Assembly: GCA_905116865.2 (NCBI GenBank)
Contig: CAJHNH020000491.1
Location: 124,001-188,000, forward strand
Source of the DNA: Candidula unifasciata
Lineage: Eukaryota; Mollusca; Gastropoda; Stylommatophora; Geomitridae
Direction of reading: 5' to 3'
Length of the DNA stretch: 64,000 bases
Shown: piece after piece, positions 10,471-21,259 of the stretch
Layout of the letters: the number at the start of each line of letters is the position of its first letter
Position numbering within the stretch: position 1 is the stretch's first letter
Translations under genes and position numbers: made by a program
Notes under the pieces: model-generated
Told to the model about the DNA's origin: nothing
What the model saw: only the letters and a program-made list of their open reading frames with translations
Database searches by the model: none

Positions 10471-10608
10471 CTATGGTTTGTTAGTATTTGAATGAATGCA
10501 GAAGAACATCACATCATTTAAAACTGTTTGACATTATAATATTGTATCAGATCATTAGAGATTGTTTGATTTCTAATCAACTGATAAATACACACGTATA
10601 ATTATTTT

Positions 10609-10846
10609 CGGAGCGGCTAGACGCTTGCCGCAGATCGGAAGGTCATGGGTTCACTTCCAGGCGGGTGCCGGACTTTGGCTCCCAGGTGACCCAGCCTTGA
10701 GTGGGTACCGGGTGCAGTCCCGAGAAGTGAAGGCGGCCGGCGCGATGCTGACCACATCATCCATCTTGTGCCGATTGGTCTATAAAATATAGGTCTAGCC
10801 CTATATGCCTAAGGCTTGGAAAAGGGTCCTTTACTTTTTTTTTTAA
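10609..10846 (+). mobile_element. S3 SINE, 5' truncated
   Basis: A tRNA-derived SINE beginning inside the tRNA-like head ('gagcggctagacgc', B-box-like 'gggttcacttcc'), then the family body ('cccagccttgagtggg', 'ggcggccggcg', 'gccgattggtctataaa') and the tail 'aaagggtcctttact'. Flanked by an 11-bp target duplication, ataattatttt, at 10598-10608 and 10847-10857. A recent LINE-driven insertion. Confidence 0.85.
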
Positions 10847-10859
10847 ATAATTATTTTGT

Positions 10860-11630
10860 ATTTAGATACAGTGCAAAGATAAAGTACTGCTGGAATAAAA
10901 TAACAGTTTTATTTTTATATTATATCACATCAAGCTCAACTATGGATTGTTAGTATATCATGTCACAGCATATCATTTTAAACTGTTTTAACTGTGTTAC
11001 CCTGGTAATGATAAAAGCTGATGGGTCACGAACCCTTGAGAATCCTGAAAAAATCCTTAAAAGAAATAACAGTTTAACCCAGGTCACTAATAAATTTATT
11101 TATGTACATTTTAAAAAAAATCTAAAAAGTAGTCATCAGTAAACACAAACAAAGGGAATCATCAATCACAGAAGCAGCAGGAAACTTTGATGTCAACATG
11201 GCTTTTAAAAAAGTGATTAAAATCATGAGAAAACCATCCTTAAAGGCTATTTTTTGTCAGTGTATTCATATCCTTTCCTCCTGAACACTGCACAGGTGTT
11301 AACTATGCGTCTCGAAAACATGTTTTTAGAAAGGTTGGTCAATTTATTATGATGATTTCACACATCCTCAGTTGTGTTACTTGAACAGTTGTTTGATCAC
11401 ATTCCTTTAACATATTATTTTACTGTTATTGTCTGGCTTTTGTTGTTGTTGTTTCTGAACACACCCTCATTGTGAGGTCAGCATTCCTTGGTGTTGCATA
11501 TGCAAACCTGTTTTGTTTATTTATTTTTAAAAATTTATTTCACTGTTGTTTCATTTGTGCTTCCTTCGTTTGACTAGTTTTTGTTCCTTGTTTTGCCTGA
11601 TTCTTACTTTTAATACTCATAAAGTCGAGA
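10860..11630. other. Unannotated AT-rich sequence
   Basis: Nothing supported beyond short T- and A-rich runs. Confidence 0.35.
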
Positions 11631-11635
11631 GACAT

Positions 11636-11895
11636 GGCAGCACAGTGGCTGGTCTCTTGTTTGTATGGGCTGAGGTCTCGGGTTCAAATCAGCATTAAAG
11701 GAGAGGATTTTTATAGTGTGTGTGCTTCCAGCTCAGTCTGAAATGTCAACGGCTAATGTCCTGGGACTTCAGATGGCTAGCACGAGGTTGTCCACATCAT
11801 CTCTCTAACGCCGACTGGTCGATAAAAAAATATGAGACTAACACCATATACCTGATGTGCCACTGATGTCAGAAGGATCCTTAACTACTCAAAAA
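11636..11895 (+). mobile_element. S3 SINE, old copy
   Basis: A diverged S3: head 'cagtggctggtctcttg' with B-box-like 'gggttcaaatc', a body with 'atgtcctgggacttcag', 'ccgactggtcgataaaa' and a tail 'aaggatccttaact'. Many differences from the 10.6 and 14.5 kb copies indicate age or a related subfamily. Confidence 0.55.
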
Positions 11896-11899
11896 GTCA

Positions 11900-12305
11900 T
11901 TATTTATTTCATTTGTTGTTGTTGTTGATAAAGATTAATTTTCAGTTTGTGTTGAGCATCATGCTTGAAGTGCTGCTCTTATCTGGCCCCTTGCATTTCC
12001 AGGCTGTACATTTGCATTGGAACAGGCATTGGCGATCCATTTATTGTTACTGTATGCTGTGTAAAGAACTATCATATTTGATGGGTATTGGATTTACTTG
12101 TTTCCCACAGTGATACCTGCAAGCAGACACACAGACATCAATAGTTGGAATACATGTATTATTTGTTAAAATAAATTGTGAGTGTCACAATCAGGGATTT
12201 CTTTTTCTTGGTAGTACGCAGTGGTGGCATCGTTTTTAGACACCTTTTTTTTTTCAGTACAGCTGTAATAGCTTCTTTTTAATGTTTTTTTTTTCTAGAT
12301 ACTCT
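11900..12305. other. Unannotated sequence
   Basis: No gene recognised. Confidence 0.35.
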
Positions 12306-12307
12306 GT

Positions 12308-12510
12308 GGTGAGTAGGTGGGTAGTTGTACCCCACTAGGACATCACACAAGCGATAAACACCTGGTGACACAAAGTGCCACCATGCGGATGAGGATCACC
12401 CGTGGAGAGGTCCCAGAAACCCCTTTCAGTCGTTAGGCTGTATCTATGTCTAGGCCATATCTATGCCCTGGCTATATTCAGGGCCCCCGGCAGACGCCAG
12501 GGTGGGGCTT
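12308..12510 (-). mobile_element. S5 repeat, copy 2
   Basis: Reverse-complement copy of the 8.3 kb repeat: 'ccccactaggacatcac', 'gcgataaacacc', 'gatgaggatcaccc', 'ggtcccagaaac' and the 'cgccagggtggggctt' end. Confidence 0.65.
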
Positions 12511-12514
12511 CAAA

Positions 12515-13340
12515 TGACACAAAATTGAGTACTGGCACATTTTATTCAAGAACAGAAAACCATGGTAAACAATTAATGTTTTCATTTTCAACATATACCT
12601 TCACTCAATGTTGATAGTCATGAAATAAATTCAGTCAGTTTGTATCTTTGTCTCACCCCTTCCCTCTTTAGTTTTCAGTGTTTAGTTTACCCATACTTAT
12701 TATTAAGGCATAATATACACAAAGTGTAGTACTACAGCATGGCAGGAGATATTTTTTAAACAATATTGTATTTCCTTATTTCAGATTATTATTTTTTAAA
12801 TAATTATTTTTTTTCATTTCTATCAAAGATTTTTATTAAACAGTTTATTTATAATCAAAATTTTGAATCATAGATATATTTGAAATTTAATCAATTTTTC
12901 AGCACTAAAAAAATGTACTTGCTAGTTAAATAGCAAATTGTTTATTCAAAATACTTAACCTTTTTATTAAGCAAGTTGTTCTTTATATACATATACAATG
13001 GTCAGCTGATTAGTGAAAAATTGTGTTGGAACCGAGGCAAGGTTTTATCAAAGAATGTTGTAAATCTGTGATCTGATAAAAAGCATAATAAAGATTTCTT
13101 GAAAGCAGTTAAAAGTGGTTACTAGCAACAACAAAATCCACATTCTTTGGACATTTGTTTTTTTTTTTTTTTTTTTTAGTTTATTGTTACTGATACGAAA
13201 AAGTTGATATTTTAAAAAAAAATTATATTTTTTTTATGCAGGTCACAGGAGTCAAATGTACAAATACTGCTTCTTCAGAATATTGTACTGTTGTACAAGG
13301 AGAAATAAGAAGCACAACAATACTATTTATTCAGAACATA
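12515..13340. other. Very AT-rich unannotated sequence
   Basis: Long A and T runs and no exon-like segment. Near 12528 is a short match to the 'gtgccggtactcaa' motif duplicated at about 1830-1865. Confidence 0.35.
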
Positions 13341-13349
13341 AGATAAAAA

Positions 13350-13500
13350 TTGGAGGTTATGAGGTGCAGAGGGAGACTAAGAGAAAAGATACCAGTGTGA
13401 GGGAATATCTGTAGGAGAAATGACTAGCACTGCATGAGGCTGAAGGTTGTGGATAAAGTTATGATGAATGAAACCACACTGCATTATAAGAAAAGGCATT
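13350..13500 (+). mobile_element. Possible LINE tail fragment
   Basis: Broken plus-strand translation with E-V-Q-R-E-T-K-R-K-D then A-L-H-E-A resembles the C-terminal tail of RTE-like elements. Short and degraded, so uncertain. Confidence 0.25.
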
Positions 13501-13599
13501 CTAAGAAAATACTTAGAAAGTCGGCATGATAAGAGGAAGTTAAATATACCTTGTTATGTTGTGTATACCTTGTTGTATTGAGTATACTTTGTTGTGTTG

Positions 13600-14520
13600 A
13601 ATCTTCTTCCACCCCACCCAAATATTCAGTTAAAAGTTTAATACCGAGATACTTTGGAATCCAAACATAATTCTTTCAGAGACAGCTTTCCATTTCCAGA
13701 TCATACAAGTTCCAAAGCAATTTTTTTTCCATTTAAAATATGTAAACTAAATTAATCTGTTCCAGGGTCCAACTAATTTTAAATTTTAAATACAGAACTC
13801 TGTAAACATAGTAATGCATGATGATCATATTTGAATACAACCATACATATATAAAAAAAGATGTTAAAAATTATATATACTTTACCTTGATCAAGTTGGT
13901 GACAGAACATAGAAGTACGAGGACGGGGGAATCTAGACAGATAATTTTTTGGAAGCTGAGTCATCAGGAATCTTTTCTGGTGTTTCATATTGCCACTTGT
14001 TGAGGGTTTGGGGTCGCTAGTTTTTGTTGACAGCTGGCGTTCCAAAGTGCTTTGATGTTGGCAACCATTTTTTAATTTCAGCAGCAGTGTAATTCTCCCA
14101 GCTTCCCCTCTTTCTTCCCAGAAAAAATTTCTTCTGCAGTTTCTTGCTCCTACTGCTGTTGGAGATGCTAAAGCTGTTGTGTTGTCAGTTCAGTCAGGTG
14201 ATTGGCACATGCCAGGCGTTCGGTTTCGAAGGCAGCTTTCAAGTTCCATGGCCTCAACAAATTTGAAAATTATGTTAGGATTTTAAGTTGTTTGAGTTCT
14301 GGGACGTTCAGATTCTGAGGTATTACCGTATTTAAAATAAAACAGCACATTTATGCAGATCATATGAACAGGTAATAGATATGCAAAAAACATTTTTTTC
14401 TGAAGATTGTGCTATTGCACAAGAAGAGGAGAGAAGCACAAAAACATATTGTATTCAGAATATTTAATAAGTTATATGGAGCCACATGCAAATGAGTTGA
14501 CCTTGTCAGTTGTTTAACTA
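13600..14520. other. Unannotated sequence with an unrecognised minus frame
   Basis: A minus-strand frame at 14045-13779 (88 residues, starting MERQLSTKTSDPKPS) is less repeat-like than its surroundings. A second frame over the same DNA reads MELESCLRNRTPGMCQ near 14260-14200. Neither has clear splice sites. It could be a degraded transposase or retrocopy; no family assigned. Confidence 0.25.
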
Positions 14521-14541
14521 GTCTGTGATTTTGTCTTTGAT

Positions 14542-14804
14542 GCGGGAGTTGCCGTGGTGGAGCGGTTAGACGCTCACTGCGGATCTGAAGGTCGTGGGTT
14601 TGCTCTCTGGCGGAGCCTGACTTTTTTTTTTAATGACCTTGGCTCCCAGGTCGACCCAGCCTTGAGTGAGTACCGGGTGCAGTTCCGGAAGTAAAGGCGG
14701 CCGGCATGATGCTGATCACATCACCCATCTTGTGCCGATTGGTCTATAAAATATAGGTCTTGCCCTATACGTCTAAAGGCGTGGAAAATGGTCCATTACT
14801 TTTT
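14542..14804 (+). mobile_element. S3 SINE, full length
   Basis: The best S3 copy. Head 'gttgccgtggtggagcggtt' then 'gacgctcactgcggatc' and B-box-like 'gggtttgctctc' gives a tRNA-like promoter, followed by the family body and 'ggtccattact' tail. A perfect 14-bp target duplication, attttgtctttgat, lies at 14528-14541 and 14805-14818. Confidence 0.9.
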
Positions 14805-14819
14805 ATTTTGTCTTTGATA

Positions 14820-15060
14820 AAGATTCTGGTCGAAACATTTAATTGTATTTCTGTTGTATTTTACTTTCTTTCTGTTGAGCTTACTAGTCATAGTTTTGTT
14901 TTTAGTTGCTTTGTGTGTCTGTGTGTGTGTGTGTAGCACACATGCGTGTATGCCTGTGTAAAGAATCATTAATTGGTGTCTGTGCATAAAATAGTATTAC
15001 AGAATCACTAATATGCTCTGCATTAGCGAGAGAACTAAACAAACTCTAATGAATTAAGAA
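14820..15060. other. Unannotated sequence with a short GT run
   Basis: A GT microsatellite at about 14911-14935; otherwise nothing recognised. Confidence 0.35.
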
Positions 15061-15615
15061 GAGAGAAAAGATAGTGGCACTGGATATGACACACATTGAG
15101 AAAACCTAGTTAAAAGTAGAATGTCCTTTCACTGAAACCCACAGAACAAAAAGTGATGGATGCGAACACACAGATATGAGATTAGATATAAGAGATATGG
15201 GGAGCACATAGAAGAAGTAGCTGTAGAGATATGGGGAGCACATAGAAGAAGTTGCTGTAGAGATATGGGGAGCACATAGAAGAAGTAGCTGTAGAGATAT
15301 GGGAAGCACATAGAAGAAGTAGCTGTAGAGATATGGAGAGCACATAGAAGAAGTAGCTGTAGAGATATGGGGAGCACATAGAAGAAGTAGCTGTAGAGAT
15401 ATGGGGAGCACATAGAAGAAGTAGCTGTAGAGATATGGGGAGCACATAGAAGAAGTAGCTGTAGAGATATGGGGAGCACATAAAAGAAGTAGCTGTAGAA
15501 ATATGGGGAGCACATAGAAGAAGTAGCTATAGAAGTTGATGAAAGTTAAAATAGCTTTGCTTGAGATGACTGAAGGCCTATCCCCCAGAAGGGGATAGAG
15601 AGCAGAAGATGATGC
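15060..15615 (+). mobile_element. LINE tail fragment interrupted by an array
   Basis: At 15062-15148 the plus strand reads a K.WHWI.HTLRKP-like motif and a following S-L-K-P-T, matching the better-preserved LINE tail at 38617-38841 (CWHWIGHMLRKP). The continuation after the 34-bp array carries 'ctatcccccagaagggg', resembling the end of that LINE family. The array therefore sits inside the LINE. Confidence 0.5.
15188..15535. repeat. 34-bp minisatellite
   Basis: About ten units: 'agagatatggggagcacat' then 'agaagaagtagctgt'. Units differ by one or two bases. Because 34 is not a multiple of three, all three minus frames stay open and give near-identical peptides with CSPYLYSYFF; these are not genes. 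Confidence 0.95.
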
Positions 15616-15656
15616 ACTTCATCCCTATCTTAGGCTATCAGTGCCAAACATGAACA

Positions 15657-16010
15657 ATGAATAGGGAACTAGAACAGAAAACTGCCTGTGAAATGTGCTG
15701 TCTCTGTAAGGTAACTAGCAACATAAGAAGTGCCATAGTTACGAATACCAGCATTACAGAGAAAGTTGAAATTACGAGGTGTCTGAATTATATTGGCAGA
15801 CAAGGATTTAAATGGTTCGGCCAACTAGTGAGAATGCAGCCAGACCAAACTGCATATGAGATTCTTTACAGCAGAAAATTTGGGAGAAAGGCAGGAGAAG
15901 ACCAAGAAAGCGACGGATAAATGGTGTATCTAAAACTGTAAAAAAGGATAAACAAATCCACCACCCAAGCCACTTTAGAAGTACAAGACAACTACAGAAG
16001 ACCATGGCAC
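15657..16010 (+). mobile_element. LINE C-terminal fragment
   Basis: The plus strand reads WFGQLVRMQPDQTAYEI and, after a frame change, GRRPRKRRING. These match the conserved W-F-G-H-x-x-R-M and G-R-P-R motifs at the end of RTE-like open reading frame proteins. Only this end is kept and the frame is broken. Confidence 0.65.
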
Positions 16011-16029
16011 CGGGTTACAACCTGGTATC

Positions 16030-16260
16030 AGTGAGACATCAGAAAAAAAAAAGAAGCCAGATATATAATTTTTTTTTTAACCCTTTGACCTTGCCATTTA
16101 GTGACTGGCAACTGCTAGTATCAACAGTATAAGTCAAATATGATGACACTATATTGGGCTCATCCTATGAAAATAGCCAGTCAATAATTGCCAAACAGAC
16201 ACTGAAATGGGAAACAAATAGAATTAGGAAATGCACCCTAAAATAAACTTTTATGAGAGG
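16030..16260. other. Unannotated sequence
   Basis: No feature recognised. It borders the 67-bp array. Confidence 0.35.
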
Positions 16261-16262
16261 CT

Positions 16263-17212
16263 ATAGGTGCTGGACTGGATTCCATTCCATTCATGATACT
16301 GGAAGGATTGTGCAGGATCGAGTGTAATGGAGGAATAGACAGTGAATCCCGTTCCATTCATGGTACATTGCAGGATGATAATGGAGGAATAGACAGTGAA
16401 TCCCATTTCGTTCATGATACTGGAAGGATTGTGCAGGATCGAGTGTAATGGAGCAATAGACAGTGAATCCCATTCCATTCATGATACTGGAAGGATTGTG
16501 CAGGATCGAGTGTAATGGAGGAATAGACAGTGAATCCCATTCCATTCATGATACTGGAAGGATTTCGCAGGATCGAGTGTAATGGAGCAATAGACAGTGA
16601 ATCCCATTCCATTCATGATACTGGAAGGATTGTGCAGGATCGAGTGTAATGGAGGAATAGACAGTGAATCCCATTCCGTTCATGATACTGGAAGGATTGT
16701 GCAGGATCGAGTATAATGGAGGAATAGACAGTGAATCCCATTCCATGCATGATACTGGAAGGATTGCGCAGGATCGAGTGTGATGGAGCAATAGATAGTG
16801 AATCCCATTCCATTCATGATACTGGAAGGATTGTTCAGGATCGAGTATAATGGAGGAATAGACAGTGAATCCCATTCCATTCATGATACTGGAAGGATTG
16901 TGCAGGATCGAGTATAATGGAGCAATAGACAGTGAATCCCATTCCATTCATGATACTGGAAGGATTGTGCAGGATCGAGTATAATGGAGCAATAGACAGT
17001 GAATCCCATTCCGTTCATGATACTGGAAGGATTGTGCAGGATCGAGTATAATGGAGGAATAGACAGTGAATCCCATTCCATTCATGATACTGGAAGGATT
17101 GTGCAGGATCGAGTATAATGGAGGAATAGACAGTGAATCCCGTTCCGTTCATGATACTGGAAGGATTGCGCAGGATCGAGTGTAATGGAGGAATAGACAG
17201 TGAATCCCATGA
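16263..17212. repeat. 67-bp minisatellite
   Basis: About 14 units of 67 bp containing 'tgatactggaaggattgtgc', 'aggatcgagtgtaatgg', 'aatagacagtgaatccc' and 'attccattca'. Variants (gag/gaa, tgt/tat, attg/atttc) are spread along the array. The near-identical minus-strand frames offset by 67 bp are artefacts. Confidence 0.97.
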
Positions 17213-17404
17213 GTCATATAAATTGCACACCAGCATAATAACAATGTCACAGGCTTTGTACTTGTAAGAACTTTACATATGCTGATTTTTTTTTTGCAGG
17301 CCAGGATAAACTGTTCAGTTTTTTGTTCTCTGACATTCTCTGTCTGTTTCACCGTTAACTTGACTAGTTGTCACAGGACTGTGACTTACAACAAATATAA
17401 TTTA

Positions 17405-17550
17405 CAGGGTGTCCCATAAGTATCCATGTATAGGGAAAAGCCATTACACCAAAGCCATACAAACATGACTTTAGATGTGCTTATACATGTTCAATGAAGG
17501 ACACATCAAAATTTGTCCTCCAATGTATGGCAACTTATGGGACACCCATG
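17405..17550. mobile_element. TA-flanked MITE
   Basis: A 146-bp element with inverted ends 'gggtgtcccataagt' and 'acttatgggacaccc', flanked by TA at 17403-17404 and 17551-17552. TA target sites and short inverted ends fit the Tc1/mariner group. It has no coding capacity. Similar 'tgtcccat' ends are common in animal mariner-type MITEs. Confidence 0.85.
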
Positions 17551-17599
17551 TAGTTATTTTAAGCATAGTTGTCTCACTTACACGAGTGTAACTACATGA

Positions 17600-18290
17600 A
17601 TGTTGAATTAAGAATCAACATCGTAGCACTTGAGACACTCCATAAGTGCTCCATCCTCTTCAGCAGCAAACGAAGAGTTCCAATTCTGATAGCACCAGTA
17701 ACTGTCTGATTGTATATCCGTATCCCTTTTCCCTGAGTGTCGGCCAGATCCCCTGGTAATTCCTCGCAGCACCATTCTACTCAGACCGTAATGATATATT
17801 TGCGCCTCTGCACTGTTAAATATTCAACATTCTCTGCCTGTTTTGTTTACTCCACTGGAAAGGTAACACCAATATGTTTGGAACAAAGCATGCTGAAGAA
17901 GCTGCTGGATCAGAAGAGCAATGCTCTGACTGCCTGTTGGAGCTTTCCTCCTTGGCCAGCTACCAGCCAGTGCTGACAGCCTGATCTGCCCTGCCACAAT
18001 GTTGAGCCCCAGATGTCAACTACCCTTGGGAATATAACGTCTTATTCTTCGATCCTTCTTTAAGAAAATGTGTGCCAGGAAGCCAGTAGCCTTGATGAAA
18101 GCTGTCATGCAGTCCTATCTCCTGATGTACGATACAGCTTTGTGTTCGCTGAGGTTGGAACAGGCCAGATTGCTTCATTGCTGAGCAGCATACAGTTTAC
18201 AATGTTGGAGCATATTGTCAGCATTTTCTGGTGCCAAATTACAGGGACACAACTCTGCGTTTCCTACATAAAAAAACCTGAACGTATGTA
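17600..18290 (-). mobile_element. Degenerate RNase H-type LINE remnant
   Basis: The minus strand at 18250-18170 reads C-N-L-A-P-E-N-A-D-N-M-L-Q-H-C, the C-terminal Cys/His motif seen better at 21056-21110 (CLRAEQTPEHVMQDC). At about 17810-17620 the minus strand matches the family 3' end (GTLR.LLKRMEHLW), also at 42.5 and 47.6 kb. The middle is rearranged; a 'gtgttaccttt' block here is shared with 20.3 kb in the opposite orientation. Confidence 0.5.
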
Positions 18291-18564
18291 GGCAAAGTCT
18301 GTTGTGCCCGCCCAGTCCTTAGTCTGAATATGACCCATTATCCCTTTCCAGAGAGGCGATGAAGCGAGTCTTGAAAACAAAATTTGGTGTGTGTATTCAG
18401 CCACCTTTCTTGGGTGCTGATTTTTTATGAATGTCTTTCTCTTGGTGGCTTGAGTCCTATTTAATTGCAGCATTTAATTGCACTGCTTCTGGCCAGTCTG
18501 TCTGCTCAATGGCCTGCAATCCACTAGCATAATACTTCCCGTCCTTTTTAGTATGAAATGTTTT

Positions 18565-18852
18565 CTTCTTCTTCTTCTTCTCGTTCACCAGCTGTAAACT
18601 CTGGCGGAAGGTTCTGGTTGCTCGTCTACTACTGAACTGCAGTCCTGCTCCAGAACCTGAGTGTTGCGTGTGCATCAGTTTTACAGATCTCATTCTCTTG
18701 AATACAGACTGTTGGTTCCTTGCCTCTCCGGCAGACGCACTCCGTCTTCAAAGGAAGCTCCCCAATTAGTTGACTCTTACAACATGCTTTTGGGGAGGCA
18801 GTGGGTCTATTCTTGTTTTCCCCACAATGGGGCCCCGGAACCCACACAGGGG
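18565..18852 (-). mobile_element. S1 SINE
   Basis: Full S1 on the minus strand: the GAA tail appears as cttcttcttcttc at the left and the 'ggggccccggaacccac' head at the right. Target duplication tgaaatgtttt at 18554-18564 and 18853-18863. It lies just before, or inside the edge of, the S5 copy that follows. Confidence 0.85.
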
Positions 18853-18864
18853 TGAAATGTTTTG

Positions 18865-19050
18865 TTATTTGAAGCCCTACTCTGGCATTTGCCTGGGGCC
18901 GCAATATAGTCTGGCCATAAATATGGCCTAAAGGCTGTACACGGTTTCTGGGACCTCTCCACGGTGATCCTCACCCGCATGGTGGTACTTGTGTCAGCGG
19001 GTATTTATCACTTGTGTGATGTCCTGGTGGGGTAGAAAGTCAGTCTGGAA
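18865..19050 (+). mobile_element. S5 repeat, copy 3
   Basis: Landmarks 'gccctactctggca', 'gtttctgggacctctcc', 'gatcctcacccgcatgg', 'gggtatttatcac' and 'gatgtcctggtggggta' match the 8.3 kb copy. Confidence 0.7.
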
Positions 19051-19054
19051 TCCA

Positions 19055-19585
19055 GTGCAGGACAGTTTGTTCTACTGAAGAACCTAACTGAATCTGCTGT
19101 TGTGCCAAGTATATAAAGTGAGGTCTTCTGCACTTGAAAGAGTTAAAATTAAGTCAGCAAATATTGGATAAAAGGAAACTATCCGATCTGTTTGATTACA
19201 TCTCAGGTTTCTAAATTTTTCCACTTTTTAATCGGCAACGTTATTCTTATGATTTTATCAATAGTAAAATTAGTGTACTTCTGATCACTGTTTTGTGTGT
19301 AGTAATTATACTTGTTGTTTCATGCTACAACTTTCTGTGATTGACAACATATCAAAACTGATGTGTGACAATAACTGGCAAATGGACAAATTTCTAAATT
19401 AAACTCATATTTATTTGCGTGAATGTATATATTTGTCTGTACATGAAAATATATAAAACAGAACATTGTGCTTTGGCTTCGGCTTTTGCGTATTTAACCT
19501 GTGTTGCATTAAAATTTAGTGAATGAATTATCTTATGTGAATTGATTTGATCATTGTTGCTTTCTGTGTAAGTGATAGTATTTCA
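19055..19585. other. Unannotated AT-rich sequence
   Basis: Nothing supported. Confidence 0.35.
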
Positions 19586-19712
19586 GAGAGAAAGAGAGAG
19601 AGAGAAAGTTGAATAAAAAGAGCTAGACAGAAAAGGGGAGAGAGAGAAACAGCAAGACAGAGAAAGAGAGTAAGACAGTTTGTTTCTCTCTTTCTCTCTC
19701 TCCCCTTCTGTG
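19586..19712. repeat. GA/CT purine tract with inverted halves
   Basis: Runs of agagagaaagagag at the left and ctctctttctctctctcccc at the right are near complements and could form a long imperfect hairpin or triplex. Confidence 0.7.
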
Positions 19713-19764
19713 CTGTGTGTTGTTTGTAATTATGTCTGTCCCCAGCCATCTCTCCCAATCTTTT

Positions 19765-20010
19765 TGTATATATTGTTGAATATTGACAGCTAGAGCTCTC
19801 ATTCTTTGGTCATGTCCAAGAAGGAGAAAACTGGAGTACATTGTGACAGTGAGAAAGCTGGAGGGGAAGAGAGGCAGAGGGAGACCGAGAGATAAAATGC
19901 TGAACACTTTATTATGGCATGGAAAATCATGTGTCAGAATTGATTGAAAGTAAACGAGATAGAAGGCTGTGGACAGACATCACTACCAATGACACACGGT
20001 GCATGGAATA
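19765..20010 (+). mobile_element. RTE-like LINE 3' end
   Basis: The plus strand reads FGHVQEGEN-like then LEYIVTV, KLEGKRGRGRPRDKML, LLWHGKSCV and RRLWTDI, the same tail as at 40980-41175. One frameshift and several changes; no upstream domain is kept. Confidence 0.75.
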
Positions 20011-20019
20011 TCAGAGGAA

Positions 20020-20600
20020 GAAGAGCTCTCCAACTCTCACTGCAGTCATTTCTGACAGTGACATTTTGTAAAGGTCCCTTGGCATGCCTTCAGATGCATT
20101 AGGTATACAAACATCATCATAATGTGCAGAGTATGGATTGTCATATTTCGGCTTCCCACATGATCTCAAGAATCAAGGGGTCAGGTCAGATTTCTTGTCT
20201 CACCCCCATCTAATATAGCTACGCCATCTATGGATATATCTTTGTCTTTCCTTTGCTCTCCGTCATTTGCACTGCTGTTCTGATCTGAAAACTTCTGCAG
20301 TGAGCTTTGTTCCAGTAGTGGTGGTGTTACCTTTCTTTTTAAGTAAATAAGGCAGGCTGAGAGAGGGATCATGATGCATAGGCAACACATGGTTTCCTAC
20401 ACTACTGCTCAAACTTTGTGCAGTGAGGAGGAGGAATTTTAACCCTGGTCTAAATATCCCCGAAAGACGGAAAGGTGAACTTAAACAACCTTATGCCTCT
20501 CTCCTTGTTGGGCCAACACCTAACTCCACATTCACATTTTCTTAGATACATTGTTACATTATCTTCAACTAGTAATGGTTCATAGGTAGGCCACAGAATA
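20020..20600. other. Unannotated region with LINE-like scraps
   Basis: Contains a 'gtggtgttaccttt' block shared with 17.86 kb, and a minus frame (20653-20450) with KCECGVRCWPNKE that I do not recognise. Probably transposon debris. Confidence 0.3.
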
Positions 20601-20654
20601 TGTGCTTTATCCAATATCACTGATCCTCCAAATGATGCTTTTGGAGCCAACAAA

Positions 20655-21255
20655 TGCGCTCATTTATTGGCTTGCACTTCTACATGACAGAACAATCTAT
20701 CCATGTAAACCCTGGAGGATTTACGAACAGCATTGTTCCCATAAATTTCACTTGCAGTGGATTCCGTCTCACTGTGGCATCAAAGGCAATGAAAGCGCAG
20801 ATGCTTTAGTAAAATGGTCAAGGAAGGCAGTAACAAACTACAGACCTACCAGCCACTATCTTTTCCAGAAGTCAAAACTCTCATTAAGAGAAAATCAGAA
20901 ACAGATTGGAAAAACAACACTGGTTATAACTACGGAAAAGATTTTCTGAAACACTTGAACAGAACAGACCAAGTCACAGTTTTTCGCTTACGCACTGGAC
21001 ACTGCAGACTCAATAAACACTCACATAAATTAGGTATGAGCCAAACAGCTCTCTGCCAGTGCCTTCGTGCTGAACAGACTCCAGAACATGTCATGCAAGA
21101 CTGTCCTCTCCTGGCGGAGCTGCGGAGCGACATATGGCAACACCCAGTAGAACTGACAACTAAGCTTTGGGGAAACCTAAGAGACCTTGAAAAGACATCC
21201 CAGTTTATGACCCACAGTGGATTATGCGCATGACCAGAGATCGCTGAAGAAGAAG
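20655..21255 (+). mobile_element. LINE fragment with RNase H and Cys-rich tail
   Basis: The plus strand encodes LQWIPSHCGIKGNESADAL, the RNase H C-terminal motif of I/Jockey-type LINEs. After a frameshift near 20815 it continues with SFPEVKTLIKRK, FRLRTGHCRLNKH, LCQCLRAEQTPEHVMQDCP and KLWGNLRDLEKT. That order is the usual end of such a polyprotein. It ends in gaagaagaagaagaag, the same simple tail as S1. Dead by frameshift and truncation. Confidence 0.85.
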
Positions 21256-21259
21256 AAGA

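Noticed and set aside
14542..14620. Possible functional tRNA gene
   Set aside because: Only the A/B-box head of the S3 SINE; no cloverleaf or acceptor stem.
15106..15515. Three minus frames rich in CSPYLYSYFF
   Set aside because: 34-bp array read in three frames; looks membrane-like only by chance.
16251..17352. Set of overlapping 66-133 residue minus frames
   Set aside because: Each is the same 67-bp unit read in shifted frames.
20450..20653. Cys-containing minus frame (KCECGVRCW)
   Set aside because: Too short, with no flanking domain; probably transposon debris, family unknown.
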